Assembly (NCBI RefSeq): GCF_900096585.1
Contig: NZ_FMYH01000002.1
Span: forward strand, 269,997 to 333,996
DNA length: 64,000 bases
Direction of reading: 5' to 3'
From: Sanguibacter gelidistatuariae
GTDB lineage: Bacteria; Actinomycetota; Actinomycetes; Actinomycetales; Cellulomonadaceae
Below, piece by piece: positions 23,877 to 31,048 of the stretch (position 1 is the first letter of the stretch; each line of letters opens with the position of its first letter). The notes beneath the pieces are model-generated. The model saw nothing but the letters and a program-made list of their open reading frames with translations, ran no database searches and was not told where the DNA came from. The translations under genes and the position numbers were made by a program.

Positions 23877-24790
23877 CGGTTCGTCTCCTCGGTGGTCGCG
23901 GCGTCGGCGTCGGTCCCGGTGATGAGCGAGAGGTAGATGTCCTCCAGGCTCGGGCGCGCGACCAGCAGCCCGGGGATCTCGCCGCCGGCTCCCGCCAGCT
24001 CGCCCGCCAGCCTGGCCACGAGCGCGGTCGGCTGCGCCGTGCGCTCGCTGAAGTGCTGCCCCCCGCTCTCCCAGTGCACGACGGGCAGGCGGGCCTCAGC
24101 CCCGCCGAGCGTGTCCGGGGCGCCCAGGGCCACGACCCGCCCGTCCTGCACGACGGCGACCCTGTCGGCCAGGTGGGCCGCCTCGTCCAGGTAGTGGGTC
24201 GTGAGCAGGATCGTGGTGCCGCCCTCCCGCAGGGACAGCACCAGCTCCCAGAAGCTGCGCCGCGCCTGCGGGTCGAAGCCTGTCGTCGGCTCGTCGAGGA
24301 ACAGCAGCTCAGGGTTCCCCACGATCCCGAGCGCCACGTCGAGGCGCCGCCGCTGTCCGCCGGAGAGCTGGCGGCCCCGGACCTTCGCCTTCTCGCGCAG
24401 CCCGACGGCCTCGATCACCTCGTCGGGATCGCGCGCGGCCGGGTAGTACGTCGCGTAGTGGTGCACCAGCTCGGAGACGGTCAGCTCAGGTTGGTCGCGG
24501 GAGTCCTGCATGACGACGCCTATCCGGGCGCGCCAGGCTCGCCCGGCATTCGCGGGGTTCTCGCCGAGCACCCGGACGACCCCGGAGTCCGGGCTGCGGA
24601 ATCCCTCCAGGATCTCCACGGTCGTTGTCTTGCCGGCCCCGTTGGGCCCGAGGATCGCGAAGATCTCACCGGTCTCGACCCGCAGGTCAAGACCGTCCAC
24701 GGCGGCGTGCGACCCGTAGGTCTTACGCAGGTCGGTCACGGAGATCGCGGGCGCCGGGGCGCCGGGGGAGTGCGCGGTCGTGGGATGCAT
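23873..24790 (-). CDS. ABC transporter ATP-binding protein (DrrA-like)
   Basis: The 305-residue protein has the full set of nucleotide-binding motifs: Walker A GPNGAGKTTT near residue 49, Q-loop VVMQDS, signature LSGGQRRRLDVALG, Walker B LLFLDEPTTGFDP and the switch histidine in LLTTHYLDEA. A C-terminal domain of about 80 residues follows, as in the DrrA family. It energises the permease encoded downstream. The two genes are divergent from the tRNA-Trp / secE unit. Confidence 0.93.
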   Translation of the reverse strand: MHPTTAHSPGAPAPAISVTDLRKTYGSHAAVDGLDLRVETGEIFAILGPNGAGKTTTVEILEGFRSPDSGVVRVLGENPANAGRAWRARIGVVMQDSRDQPELTVSELVHHYATYYPAARDPDEVIEAVGLREKAKVRGRQLSGGQRRRLDVALGIVGNPELLFLDEPTTGFDPQARRSFWELVLSLREGGTTILLTTHYLDEAAHLADRVAVVQDGRVVALGAPDTLGGAEARLPVVHWESGGQHFSERTAQPTALVARLAGELAGAGGEIPGLLVARPSLEDIYLSLITGTDADAATTEETNR

Positions 24791-24829
24791 GGGTCAAGCA
24801 TCGTCCAGAGGTGGCCCCGGACGTGCCGG

Positions 24830-24859
24830 TTCGACCCACGCCATCCTGTCGCGTAGAGT
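24830..24859 (+). promoter_or_regulatory. Putative promoter of the tRNA-Trp / secE-nusG unit
   Basis: TTCGAC at 24830-24835 and TAGAGT at 24854-24859 are 18 bases apart and lie about 80 bases before the tRNA. Pattern match only. Confidence 0.4.
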
Positions 24860-24938
24860 ACTCATTCGGTGGTTCACGTCCACCCGGATCGGACGCGCCC
24901 AGCAGGTCGCGGAGGAATCGGGGGTGACATGACCTCGA

Positions 24939-25011
24939 AGGGTAGTGGCGCAATTGGTAGCGCAGCGGTCTCCAAAACCGCAGGTTGCAGGTTCGAGTCC
25001 TGTCTGCCCTG
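24939..25011 (+). tRNA. tRNA-Trp (anticodon CCA)
   Basis: A complete cloverleaf can be folded: acceptor AGGGTAG with CTGCCCT, anticodon stem GCGGT/ACCGC with loop CTCCAAA giving anticodon CCA at 24972-24974, and a GGTTCGAGTCC T-arm. The discriminator is G, as required for tryptophan. The 3' CCA is not encoded (the next bases are CAA) and must be added enzymatically. The tRNA-Trp, secE, nusG order is conserved in actinobacteria. Confidence 0.96.
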
Positions 25012-25114
25012 CAAGGCGCCGCCGTCGACGCGAGTCGACGAGGGTGTTTCCTCGGTCACGAGGGTGATCGGTCATAGGCACACGAGAAGGCAAGCCACGA
25101 CGTAGGGACGAACA

Positions 25115-25393
25115 GTGAGCGATTCCGCATCAGGTGCCGCCAGCGCCGAGGGCGTCAGTGTCAGCGGCGGGAAGAGCGGAAAGAAGGCCGAGCAGAAGAA
25201 GGCCAACTTCTTCGCCCGCGTCGCCCTCTTCGTGCGCCAGGTCGTTGCTGAGCTGAAGAAGGTCGTCGTCCCGACCCGCCCTGAGCTGATCAACTACGTT
25301 GTTGTCGTCATCGTGTTTGTGCTCGTGGCCATGGCGTTCGTGCTTGTGCTCGACTTCCTCATCGGCAAGGGCGTCTTCGCGCTCTTCGGCTGA
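25115..25393 (+). CDS. secE: Preprotein translocase subunit SecE
   Basis: The 92-residue protein is the small essential subunit of the SecYEG channel. After a Ser/Ala/Lys-rich N-terminal part of about 30 residues comes the amphipathic FFARVALFVRQVVAELKKVVVPTRPEL helix region typical of SecE, then one membrane helix (about residues 58-85). The start is a GTG. It lies about 100 bases after tRNA-Trp and upstream of nusG. Confidence 0.95.
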   Translation: MSDSASGAASAEGVSVSGGKSGKKAEQKKANFFARVALFVRQVVAELKKVVVPTRPELINYVVVVIVFVLVAMAFVLVLDFLIGKGVFALFG

Positions 25394-25546
25394 CGCCGCC
25401 AGGTCCTCGGAGCCGGATCACCGCTTCGGTATGGGCCGGTGGGCCCCACGTGCAACAGCTCGGCACCGGCCGCAGGCCAGGATCGAGCATCCATTCAGAA
25501 GTAGTCCGGGCTGGTCTCGGAAAGTCAGTAGAAAGCAGGTTGGCCC

Positions 25547-26362
25547 GTGTCTCAGGAGTCGTTCGAACCGACGGAGGAGATCGTCGACGCCGTCGCTGGC
25601 GACGCCGCGAGCACGGAAGCGGACACCTCCGCAGAGAACCTGCCGGTCGAGGCTGACGAGGTCGAGGACGAGTCTGCAGACGAGGGGTCCGCAGACGAAG
25701 AGTCCACCGACGAGGTCGACGCCGACTCCGTCGAGGACGCTGAGGCCGACTCTGACGAGGAGGAGGAAGAGGACCCGGTCGAGGTGTTCAAGCGGGAGCT
25801 GCGCTCCAAGCCTGGCGACTGGTTCGTGATCCACTCTTACGCTGGCTACGAGAACCGCGTCAAGGCGAACCTCGAGAACCGCATCCAGAGCCTCAACATG
25901 GAGGACTTCATCTTCCAGATCGAGGTCCCGATGGAAGAGGTCACCGAGATCAAGAACGCCCAGCGCAAGATCGTGCGCCGCGTCCGGATCCCCGGTTACG
26001 TCCTCGTCCGCATGGACCTGACCGACGAGTCGTGGGGTGCGGTCCGCCACACTCCCGGTGTCACAGGCTTCGTCGGCCACACCCACCAGCCCGTTCCGCT
26101 CACGCAGAACGAGGTCTTCGGAATGCTCGCGCCGCTCATCGCCCCCAAGGCGGAGGCTGGCGCGAAGGGCGCTTCGGCGCCCGTCATCGAGGTCGACTAC
26201 CAGATCGGTGAGTCGGTCACGGTGACCGACGGGCCGTTCGACACGTTGCCCGCCACGATTTCGGAGATCAACGCCGAGGGCCAGAAGCTCAAGGTGCTGG
26301 TATCAATCTTCGGCCGGGAGACCCCGGTTGAGTTGTCGTTCAGCCAGGTCGCCAAGATCTGA
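25547..26362 (+). CDS. nusG: Transcription termination/antitermination factor NusG with a long acidic N-terminal extension
   Basis: Residues from about 88 onward form standard NusG: the NGN domain starting [21 protein letters not shown], with [11 protein letters not shown] and [10 protein letters not shown], and the KOW domain at the end ([19 protein letters not shown]...[14 protein letters not shown]). Before this lies an extension of about 80 residues made largely of Glu and Asp with Ser, Ala and Thr. Shorter acidic extensions are common in actinobacterial NusG. It binds RNA polymerase and modulates pausing and Rho action. The start is a GTG. Confidence 0.96.
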   Translation: MSQESFEPTEEIVDAVAGDAASTEADTSAENLPVEADEVEDESADEGSADEESTDEVDADSVEDAEADSDEEEEEDPVEVFKRELRSKPGDWFVIHSYAGYENRVKANLENRIQSLNMEDFIFQIEVPMEEVTEIKNAQRKIVRRVRIPGYVLVRMDLTDESWGAVRHTPGVTGFVGHTHQPVPLTQNEVFGMLAPLIAPKAEAGAKGASAPVIEVDYQIGESVTVTDGPFDTLPATISEINAEGQKLKVLVSIFGRETPVELSFSQVAKI

Positions 26363-26428
26363 TACTGAGCGAGCCGACGGCGTCAGAGGGCGTCGTCAAT
26401 CACTGAGTCAGAACACGAAGGACCCGAT

Positions 26429-26860
26429 ATGCCTCCCAAGAAGAAGGTATCTGGGCTTATCAAGCTCCAGATCAAGGCCGGCGCTGCCACGCCGGCACCC
26501 CCGATCGGCCCCGCGCTCGGTCAGCACGGCGTCAACATCATGGAATTCTGCAAGGCCTACAACGCGGCGACCGAGTCGCAGCGCGGCAGTGTGGTTCCGG
26601 TGGAGATCACGGTCTACGAAGACCGTTCCTTCACCTTCATCACCAAGACCCCGCCGGCAGCAGAGATGATCAAGCAGGCCGCAGGCGTGGACAAGGGTTC
26701 GCCCACCCCGCACACGGTCAAGGTCGCCTCGCTGACCGCGGCTCAGGTGCGAGACATCGCCCAGACCAAGTTCGAAGACCTCAACGCGAACGACCTCGAC
26801 GCTGCGTCGAAGATCATCGCCGGCACGGCTCGTTCCATGGGCATCACGGTTCAGGTCTGA
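26429..26860 (+). CDS. rplK: 50S ribosomal protein L11
   Basis: The 143-residue protein has the L11 pattern: [31 protein letters not shown] at the N-terminus and the rRNA-binding C-terminal domain ending SMGITVQV. It forms the base of the GTPase stalk and the thiopeptide binding site; the N-terminal proline pair that gives thiopeptide resistance when mutated is intact. GAAGGA precedes the ATG. It is transcribed with rplA. Confidence 0.97.
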   Translation: MPPKKKVSGLIKLQIKAGAATPAPPIGPALGQHGVNIMEFCKAYNAATESQRGSVVPVEITVYEDRSFTFITKTPPAAEMIKQAAGVDKGSPTPHTVKVASLTAAQVRDIAQTKFEDLNANDLDAASKIIAGTARSMGITVQV

Positions 26861-26966
26861 TCCAGCCCTGATCATTCATCTTTCGCTGACAGGTCCTTGA
26901 TCTGTCAGACAGTGGCAGGGTCCGCGCGGACCCGCAGACCACGACTGCTCTAAGGAGAACAAGCAG

Positions 26967-27683
26967 ATGGCAACGCGCAGCAAGGCATATCGCACCGCGG
27001 CCGAGAAGATCGACCGCGACAACCTGTACACCCCCCTCGAGGCCGTGCGCCTCGCCAAGGAGACCTCGGTCACCAAGTGGGACGCGACCGTCGAGGTCGC
27101 CTTCCGTCTGGGCGTCGACCCCCGCAAGGCGGACCAGATGGTCCGCGGAACGGTGATCCTCCCGCACGGAACCGGCAAGACCGCCCGCGTCCTCGTCTTC
27201 GCGACCGGTGAGCGTGCCGAGCAGGCCCGCGCGGCCGGCGCCGACGTCGTCGGTGGTGACGAGCTCATCGAGCGGGTTGCCGCCGGCTTCACCGACTTCG
27301 ACTCGGCTGTCGCTACCCCTGACCTCATGGGCAAGGTCGGTCGCCTCGGTAAGGTGCTTGGCCCCCGTGGCCTCATGCCGAACCCGAAGACCGGAACCGT
27401 GACCATGGACGTGGCCAAGGCCGTGTCCGAGATCAAGGGCGGAAAGATCGAGTTCCGCGTCGACAAGCACTCGAACCTCCACTTCATCATCGGCAAGGCG
27501 TCCTTCCCCGAGACCTCGCTCGTGGAGAACTACGCCGCGGCGATCGACGAGGTTCTTCGGTTGAAGCCCTCGTCCTCAAAGGGCCGCTACATCAACAAGG
27601 CGACCATCGCGACGACGATGGGCCCCGGCGTTCCCGTGGACCCGTCCAAGACGACGAAGCTGCTCGGCGAAGACGAGTCCTGA
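26967..27683 (+). CDS. rplA: 50S ribosomal protein L1
   Basis: The 238-residue L1 protein of the tRNA exit stalk shows [55 protein letters not shown] and a normal C-terminus. It starts at an ATG after TAAGGAG. It closes the rplK-rplA unit, which ends in a strong hairpin; in many bacteria rplJ follows directly, but here an unrelated four-gene module intervenes. Confidence 0.97.
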   Translation: MATRSKAYRTAAEKIDRDNLYTPLEAVRLAKETSVTKWDATVEVAFRLGVDPRKADQMVRGTVILPHGTGKTARVLVFATGERAEQARAAGADVVGGDELIERVAAGFTDFDSAVATPDLMGKVGRLGKVLGPRGLMPNPKTGTVTMDVAKAVSEIKGGKIEFRVDKHSNLHFIIGKASFPETSLVENYAAAIDEVLRLKPSSSKGRYINKATIATTMGPGVPVDPSKTTKLLGEDES

Positions 27684-27710
27684 TCGTCTCTCTCCCCGCA
27701 TAGCGCACAC

Positions 27711-27752
27711 ACGACTCGAGCCGGATCCCGTCAGGGGTCCGGCTCGAGTCGT
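27711..27752 (+). terminator. Terminator after rplA
   Basis: A 19-bp stem (ACGACTCGAGCCGGA paired with its complement, extended by TCCC/GGGG) and loop GTCA follows the rplA stop by 28 bases. The tail is CTCTGAT rather than a T run. Confidence 0.85.
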
Positions 27753-27853
27753 CTCTGATGTATCAGGATCGGTTCCTCGTTCTCTTCTCAGGTGTGAGCG
27801 GCAGCCGTGCGCGACCTCACACAGGTCATATGGTGCAATCGGTCCCAGCGTTC

Positions 27854-27859
27854 TATGAT
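27854..27859 (+). promoter_or_regulatory. Possible -10 element of the sigma / CHAT module
   Basis: TATGAT at 27854-27859 lies 28 bases before the start of the sigma factor gene and just after the rplA terminator. No convincing -35 is seen at 16-18 bases upstream (TGGTGC is the closest), so the promoter may depend on an alternative sigma factor or an activator. Confidence 0.35.
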
Positions 27860-27887
27860 CAGCCCGATCCCGAGGGAGCGCTGACAG

Positions 27888-28517
27888 ATGGACATGATCG
27901 AAGACGACACGCCGGCGACCGGCTACGTGGGCAGCGGGATCGCCGACCGTGCCGCGCGTGCGCTGATCGCGTACCGGGCCGGGTTCCCCACCCTCATGGG
28001 TGAGGCCGTCAGGGAGATCACACCGCTGCTGTGGTACGCGGTGCGGTCCCAAGGAGTGGGTCGGGACAGGGCCGAGGACGTGGTGCAGGGTGTCTGGGTG
28101 TCCTTCGTGGGGGGCATCGACACGATCCGAGAGCCCCAGGCCCTGCTGCAGTGGCTCCTCGTCGCTGCGCGCCGGGCCGCGTGGGCCTCCGTCCGGGCAA
28201 GCAGAGCCGACGCCGTGAAGCAGGCGCCCGTCCAGGATTCCGACGCCGACCGGCTCCAGGCCCTGGTCACAGTGCCGGAGGTCGACGCTCAGGTTCTTCA
28301 TGACGAGCGGGACCGTGTCCTGTGGGCCAGGTTCGCGCTGCTCCCGGAACGGTGCCAGGCACTCTTGCGGTTGATCTCCCTCGCAGAGCGACCGGACTAT
28401 CAACAGATCTCGGCGGCCCTTGACATGCCGGTCGGCAGCATCGGCGCCACCCGAGGCCGCTGCCTTGCCAAGCTCCGCACACTGCTCGCCGACGATGACG
28501 TCAGGGGTTTCTCATGA
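27888..28517 (+). CDS. ECF-like sigma-70 family RNA polymerase sigma factor
   Basis: The 209-residue protein has a sigma region 2 at about residues 40-105 (LLWYAVRSQGVGRDRAEDVVQGVWVSFV and LLQWLLVAARRAAW) and a region 4 helix-turn-helix at about 150-200 (LLPERCQALLRLI, YQQISAALDMPVGSIGATRGRCLAKLR). There is no region 1 or 3, as in ECF sigma factors. It should direct RNA polymerase to a small set of promoters, possibly its own operon. GAGGGAGC precedes the ATG. It overlaps the next gene by four bases (ATGA), so the two are translationally coupled. No recognisable anti-sigma factor with a membrane segment is nearby. Confidence 0.85.
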   Translation: MDMIEDDTPATGYVGSGIADRAARALIAYRAGFPTLMGEAVREITPLLWYAVRSQGVGRDRAEDVVQGVWVSFVGGIDTIREPQALLQWLLVAARRAAWASVRASRADAVKQAPVQDSDADRLQALVTVPEVDAQVLHDERDRVLWARFALLPERCQALLRLISLAERPDYQQISAALDMPVGSIGATRGRCLAKLRTLLADDDVRGFS

Positions 28518-29014
28518 CCGAGAGCTGGATGGAAGGCGCACGCGCCGATGAACCGATGGATGAGGCGGACCAGGAGATCCTGCGCTCGCTCGGCGCGGCC
28601 GTCGTCCTCGTGGACCCGGTGCCCGACGGGCTGGTCGACCGCATCTTGTTCGCGATGACCCTCGAGCGGCTCGATGCTGACGTCGCCGAGATGATGGAGC
28701 AGGTCAGCACCGAGCCGGTCTCGATCCGCGGGGACGCTGCGGCGGTCGCCGAGACGATCACCTTCACCTCGTCCGAGCTGAGCGTGATGATCACTCTGTC
28801 GGAGGTCGCGGGGGGCGTGCGGATAGACGGCTGGGTGGCGCCGGGCGGCGCCTTCCGGATCGAGGTCCATCGTTCCGCTGGAGTGGACGTCACGGAGACT
28901 GATCCCGACGGACGGTTCGTCTTCACGGCTGTGCCGCGAGGCCAGGCGAGCCTGCTGATCCATTGCGAGGAACCGCACCGACGGTCGCTGAGGACACCGA
29001 CGTTCGAGCTGTGA
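28514..29014 (+). CDS. Unknown small protein coupled to the sigma factor; possible regulatory beta-sandwich domain
   Basis: The 166-residue, acidic, probably cytoplasmic protein has a helical N-terminal half with PVPDGLVDRILFAMTLERLDADVAEM and a beta-rich C-terminal half that includes GAFRIEVHRSAGVDVTETD, then DPDGRFVFTAVPRGQASLLI and ends in TPTFEL. The C-terminal pattern resembles carboxypeptidase-regulatory-like or other Ig-like folds. There is no signal peptide or membrane helix. Position directly after a sigma factor suggests an anti-sigma or sensor role, but the sequence does not show an anti-sigma domain. The family is not recognised with certainty. Confidence 0.7.
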   Translation: MTESWMEGARADEPMDEADQEILRSLGAAVVLVDPVPDGLVDRILFAMTLERLDADVAEMMEQVSTEPVSIRGDAAAVAETITFTSSELSVMITLSEVAGGVRIDGWVAPGGAFRIEVHRSAGVDVTETDPDGRFVFTAVPRGQASLLIHCEEPHRRSLRTPTFEL

Positions 29015-29072
29015 GGCAGGACCGATCCACCGGTGAACCACCACCTGAGCTCTGACCGACCAAGGAGTACGG

Positions 29073-30941
29073 ATGACGACCGACGACACGCGCCCAGGAC
29101 AGGCCGGCCAGCCGGCCGATGATGGTGGCGAGAGCCACCTGTCGTTGGTCTGGCGGACGAGCTTCCTCGATCCGAGCGGCGCCGACCGTACCCCGACGGA
29201 CCGCACCCTCCACCCGACCTGGTACGTGAGCGACCGGATCCTCGTCTCGGGTCCGGCCCCCGTACCCGGGGTGGCCGTCGAGCAGGACCCGGGGCTCGCG
29301 GAGCTCGCTCGGGTGGCCGCGGAGGCCGGCTATGCCGTCGAGGTCGACCCGCGTGCCGTCCGGGACATCGCGCTGCTCCGGGGCGGCCGGCTCTCCGAGG
29401 AGGCGGCACACAGCCTCCTTGCGAGCTACGCCTACGCCGTGACCCTCGTGCCGGAGCCCGGACGGGTCGAGGCGCCCGTGGACGCGTGGGACATTCTGCA
29501 ACGTGTGCAGTCCGACGTGCAGTCCCCCGGACTGGACGGCTCGGCCAGCAGGGTCGGCGGCAGAGATCCCGGCAGCTGGGTCGAGGGACCCGTGTACGGG
29601 CTCGACCACGTCATCAGCGCGACGACCCCGGCGCAGTCCCACCCGTTCTCTCAGCCGCATCCTTTCTCCCAACCACATCCGTTCTCCCAGTCGCACCCGT
29701 TCTCTCAGCCGCACCCCTTCTCCCAACCACATCCGTTCTCGCAGCCGCATCCGTTCTCCCAGCCTCACCCCTTCGACCAGCAGAGCCCGGCGGCCGGCCT
29801 CGACGAGTATGCGGTCCCGGGTTCAGGGGGACGCCAGCCCGTCGCGTGGGTGGGGCCGGCCCCGGTGCGTCGCCACGACGACGGCGCATCGGCATTCATG
29901 ACGTCGTCGGGCGTGCGGCGCCCGGTGATCGCGGTCTTCGACACGGGGACGGGGGAGCACCCCTGGCTCGGCCCGGAGGCGGTCGTCCGGGACCCGCGGG
30001 TCCTGGACATCCCGATCGGGTCCTTCATCGCGCCCGCGCACCCGGTCGAGGACTCCGAGGTCGGGGGCATGTCGCTGTCACCCCTGACAGGTCCGCTCGA
30101 CCCGGTCGCGGGCCACGGAACCTTCATCGCGGGGATCCTGCGTCAGGTCTGCCCCGACGCCGTGGTGCTCTCCTGCCGCGTATACGGCGGAGCGGGCGCG
30201 GTCGCCGAGTCGGACCTGCTCGGCTCGCTGAACCGGTTGCTGGCATTTCACCTGCTCGGGCTCTCGGGGGAGGACGGGCATCAGCCGGTCGACGTCTTGT
30301 CGCTGTCTATGGGCTACTACCACGAGCGCCCCGAGGACGAGGCCTTCGACGAGCCGCTCGGCCGGGCTTTGCGGCTGTTGCGCAGATGGGGGATGACCGT
30401 CGTGGTCTCGGCGGGGAACGACGGGCAGACCAAGCCCAGCTTCCCCGCGGCCTTCGCGCCGCTGGTGGACCGTCGCGTGTCACCGCCGGTGTTCACGCAC
30501 CCCTCGGAGGTGGACCCCTCCCTGGCCCCGATCATCGCGGTCGCCGCCCTCAACCCCGACCAGAGCACCGCGCTGTTCAGCAACGACGGACCGTGGGTCA
30601 CGACAGCCCGAACCGGTGCAAGCCTGGTGAGCACCGCCCCGGTCACGCTCGACGGGGCGTGGGCGCCCCATCGTTCGCTCGCGGGGATGTGGGATGCGAC
30701 GCCGCGTCGCACGATCGACCCGGAGCGGTTCGCGGGCGGCTTCGCGGTGTGGAGCGGCACGTCCTTCTCGACTCCCGTCGTCGCCGCTGAGCTCGCCCAG
30801 GCGGTGCTCGCGGAGAAGTCCACGCGACGGGCGGCGGAAGAACGGGTCGAGGACAGGCGATCGGACCTGGTCCGGCGGGCGTGGGCGGCCGTCACGGCCG
30901 TCCTTGGGCTCGTGCCGGTGAGCGGGAGTCGGACGGGCTGA
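29073..30941 (+). CDS. S8 (subtilisin-like) serine peptidase with HPFSQ hexapeptide repeats
   Basis: The 622-residue protein has an N-terminal domain (about 1-180) of unknown type, a linker with eight (S/P)HPFSQ hexapeptides (residues 189-236), and a subtilase domain (about 283-600). The catalytic triad is present: Asp290 in VIAVFDTG, His348 in GHGTFIAG and Ser564 in SGTSFSTP, with oxyanion Asn449 in SAGND. No signal peptide, propeptide or membrane segment is seen, so it should act in the cytoplasm, which is unusual for a subtilase. AAGGAG lies before the ATG. It sits between the sigma-linked pair and the CHAT gene. Activation or substrate choice by the CHAT protein is possible but unproven. 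Confidence 0.87.
   Translation: MTTDDTRPGQAGQPADDGGESHLSLVWRTSFLDPSGADRTPTDRTLHPTWYVSDRILVSGPAPVPGVAVEQDPGLAELARVAAEAGYAVEVDPRAVRDIALLRGGRLSEEAAHSLLASYAYAVTLVPEPGRVEAPVDAWDILQRVQSDVQSPGLDGSASRVGGRDPGSWVEGPVYGLDHVISATTPAQSHPFSQPHPFSQPHPFSQSHPFSQPHPFSQPHPFSQPHPFSQPHPFDQQSPAAGLDEYAVPGSGGRQPVAWVGPAPVRRHDDGASAFMTSSGVRRPVIAVFDTGTGEHPWLGPEAVVRDPRVLDIPIGSFIAPAHPVEDSEVGGMSLSPLTGPLDPVAGHGTFIAGILRQVCPDAVVLSCRVYGGAGAVAESDLLGSLNRLLAFHLLGLSGEDGHQPVDVLSLSMGYYHERPEDEAFDEPLGRALRLLRRWGMTVVVSAGNDGQTKPSFPAAFAPLVDRRVSPPVFTHPSEVDPSLAPIIAVAALNPDQSTALFSNDGPWVTTARTGASLVSTAPVTLDGAWAPHRSLAGMWDATPRRTIDPERFAGGFAVWSGTSFSTPVVAAELAQAVLAEKSTRRAAEERVEDRRSDLVRRAWAAVTAVLGLVPVSGSRTG
29637..29780 (+). repeat. Eight in-frame 18-bp units encoding (S/P)HPFSQ
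   Basis: The eight units code for S/P-H-P-F-S-Q (last copy HPFDQ). Units 1-3 and 4-6 form a 54-bp higher-order repeat that differs at only four bases, all synonymous. The peptide is thus better conserved than the DNA, pointing to selection on the protein sequence. Confidence 0.95.
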
Positions 30942-31048
30942 CCCGACCTCGCGCGGGCCGCCGTCGGATCGGGTGAAATGCCGGGTAGGCACGGCTCGAC
31001 GGGGTGGGAGTGCGTAGAGTCGATGGGTCCCCCGGATTTGGAGGCTCC

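Noticed and set aside
29637-29780. Regularly spaced repeats that could suggest a CRISPR array
   Set aside because: The 18-bp units are directly adjacent without spacers and lie in frame in a protease gene.
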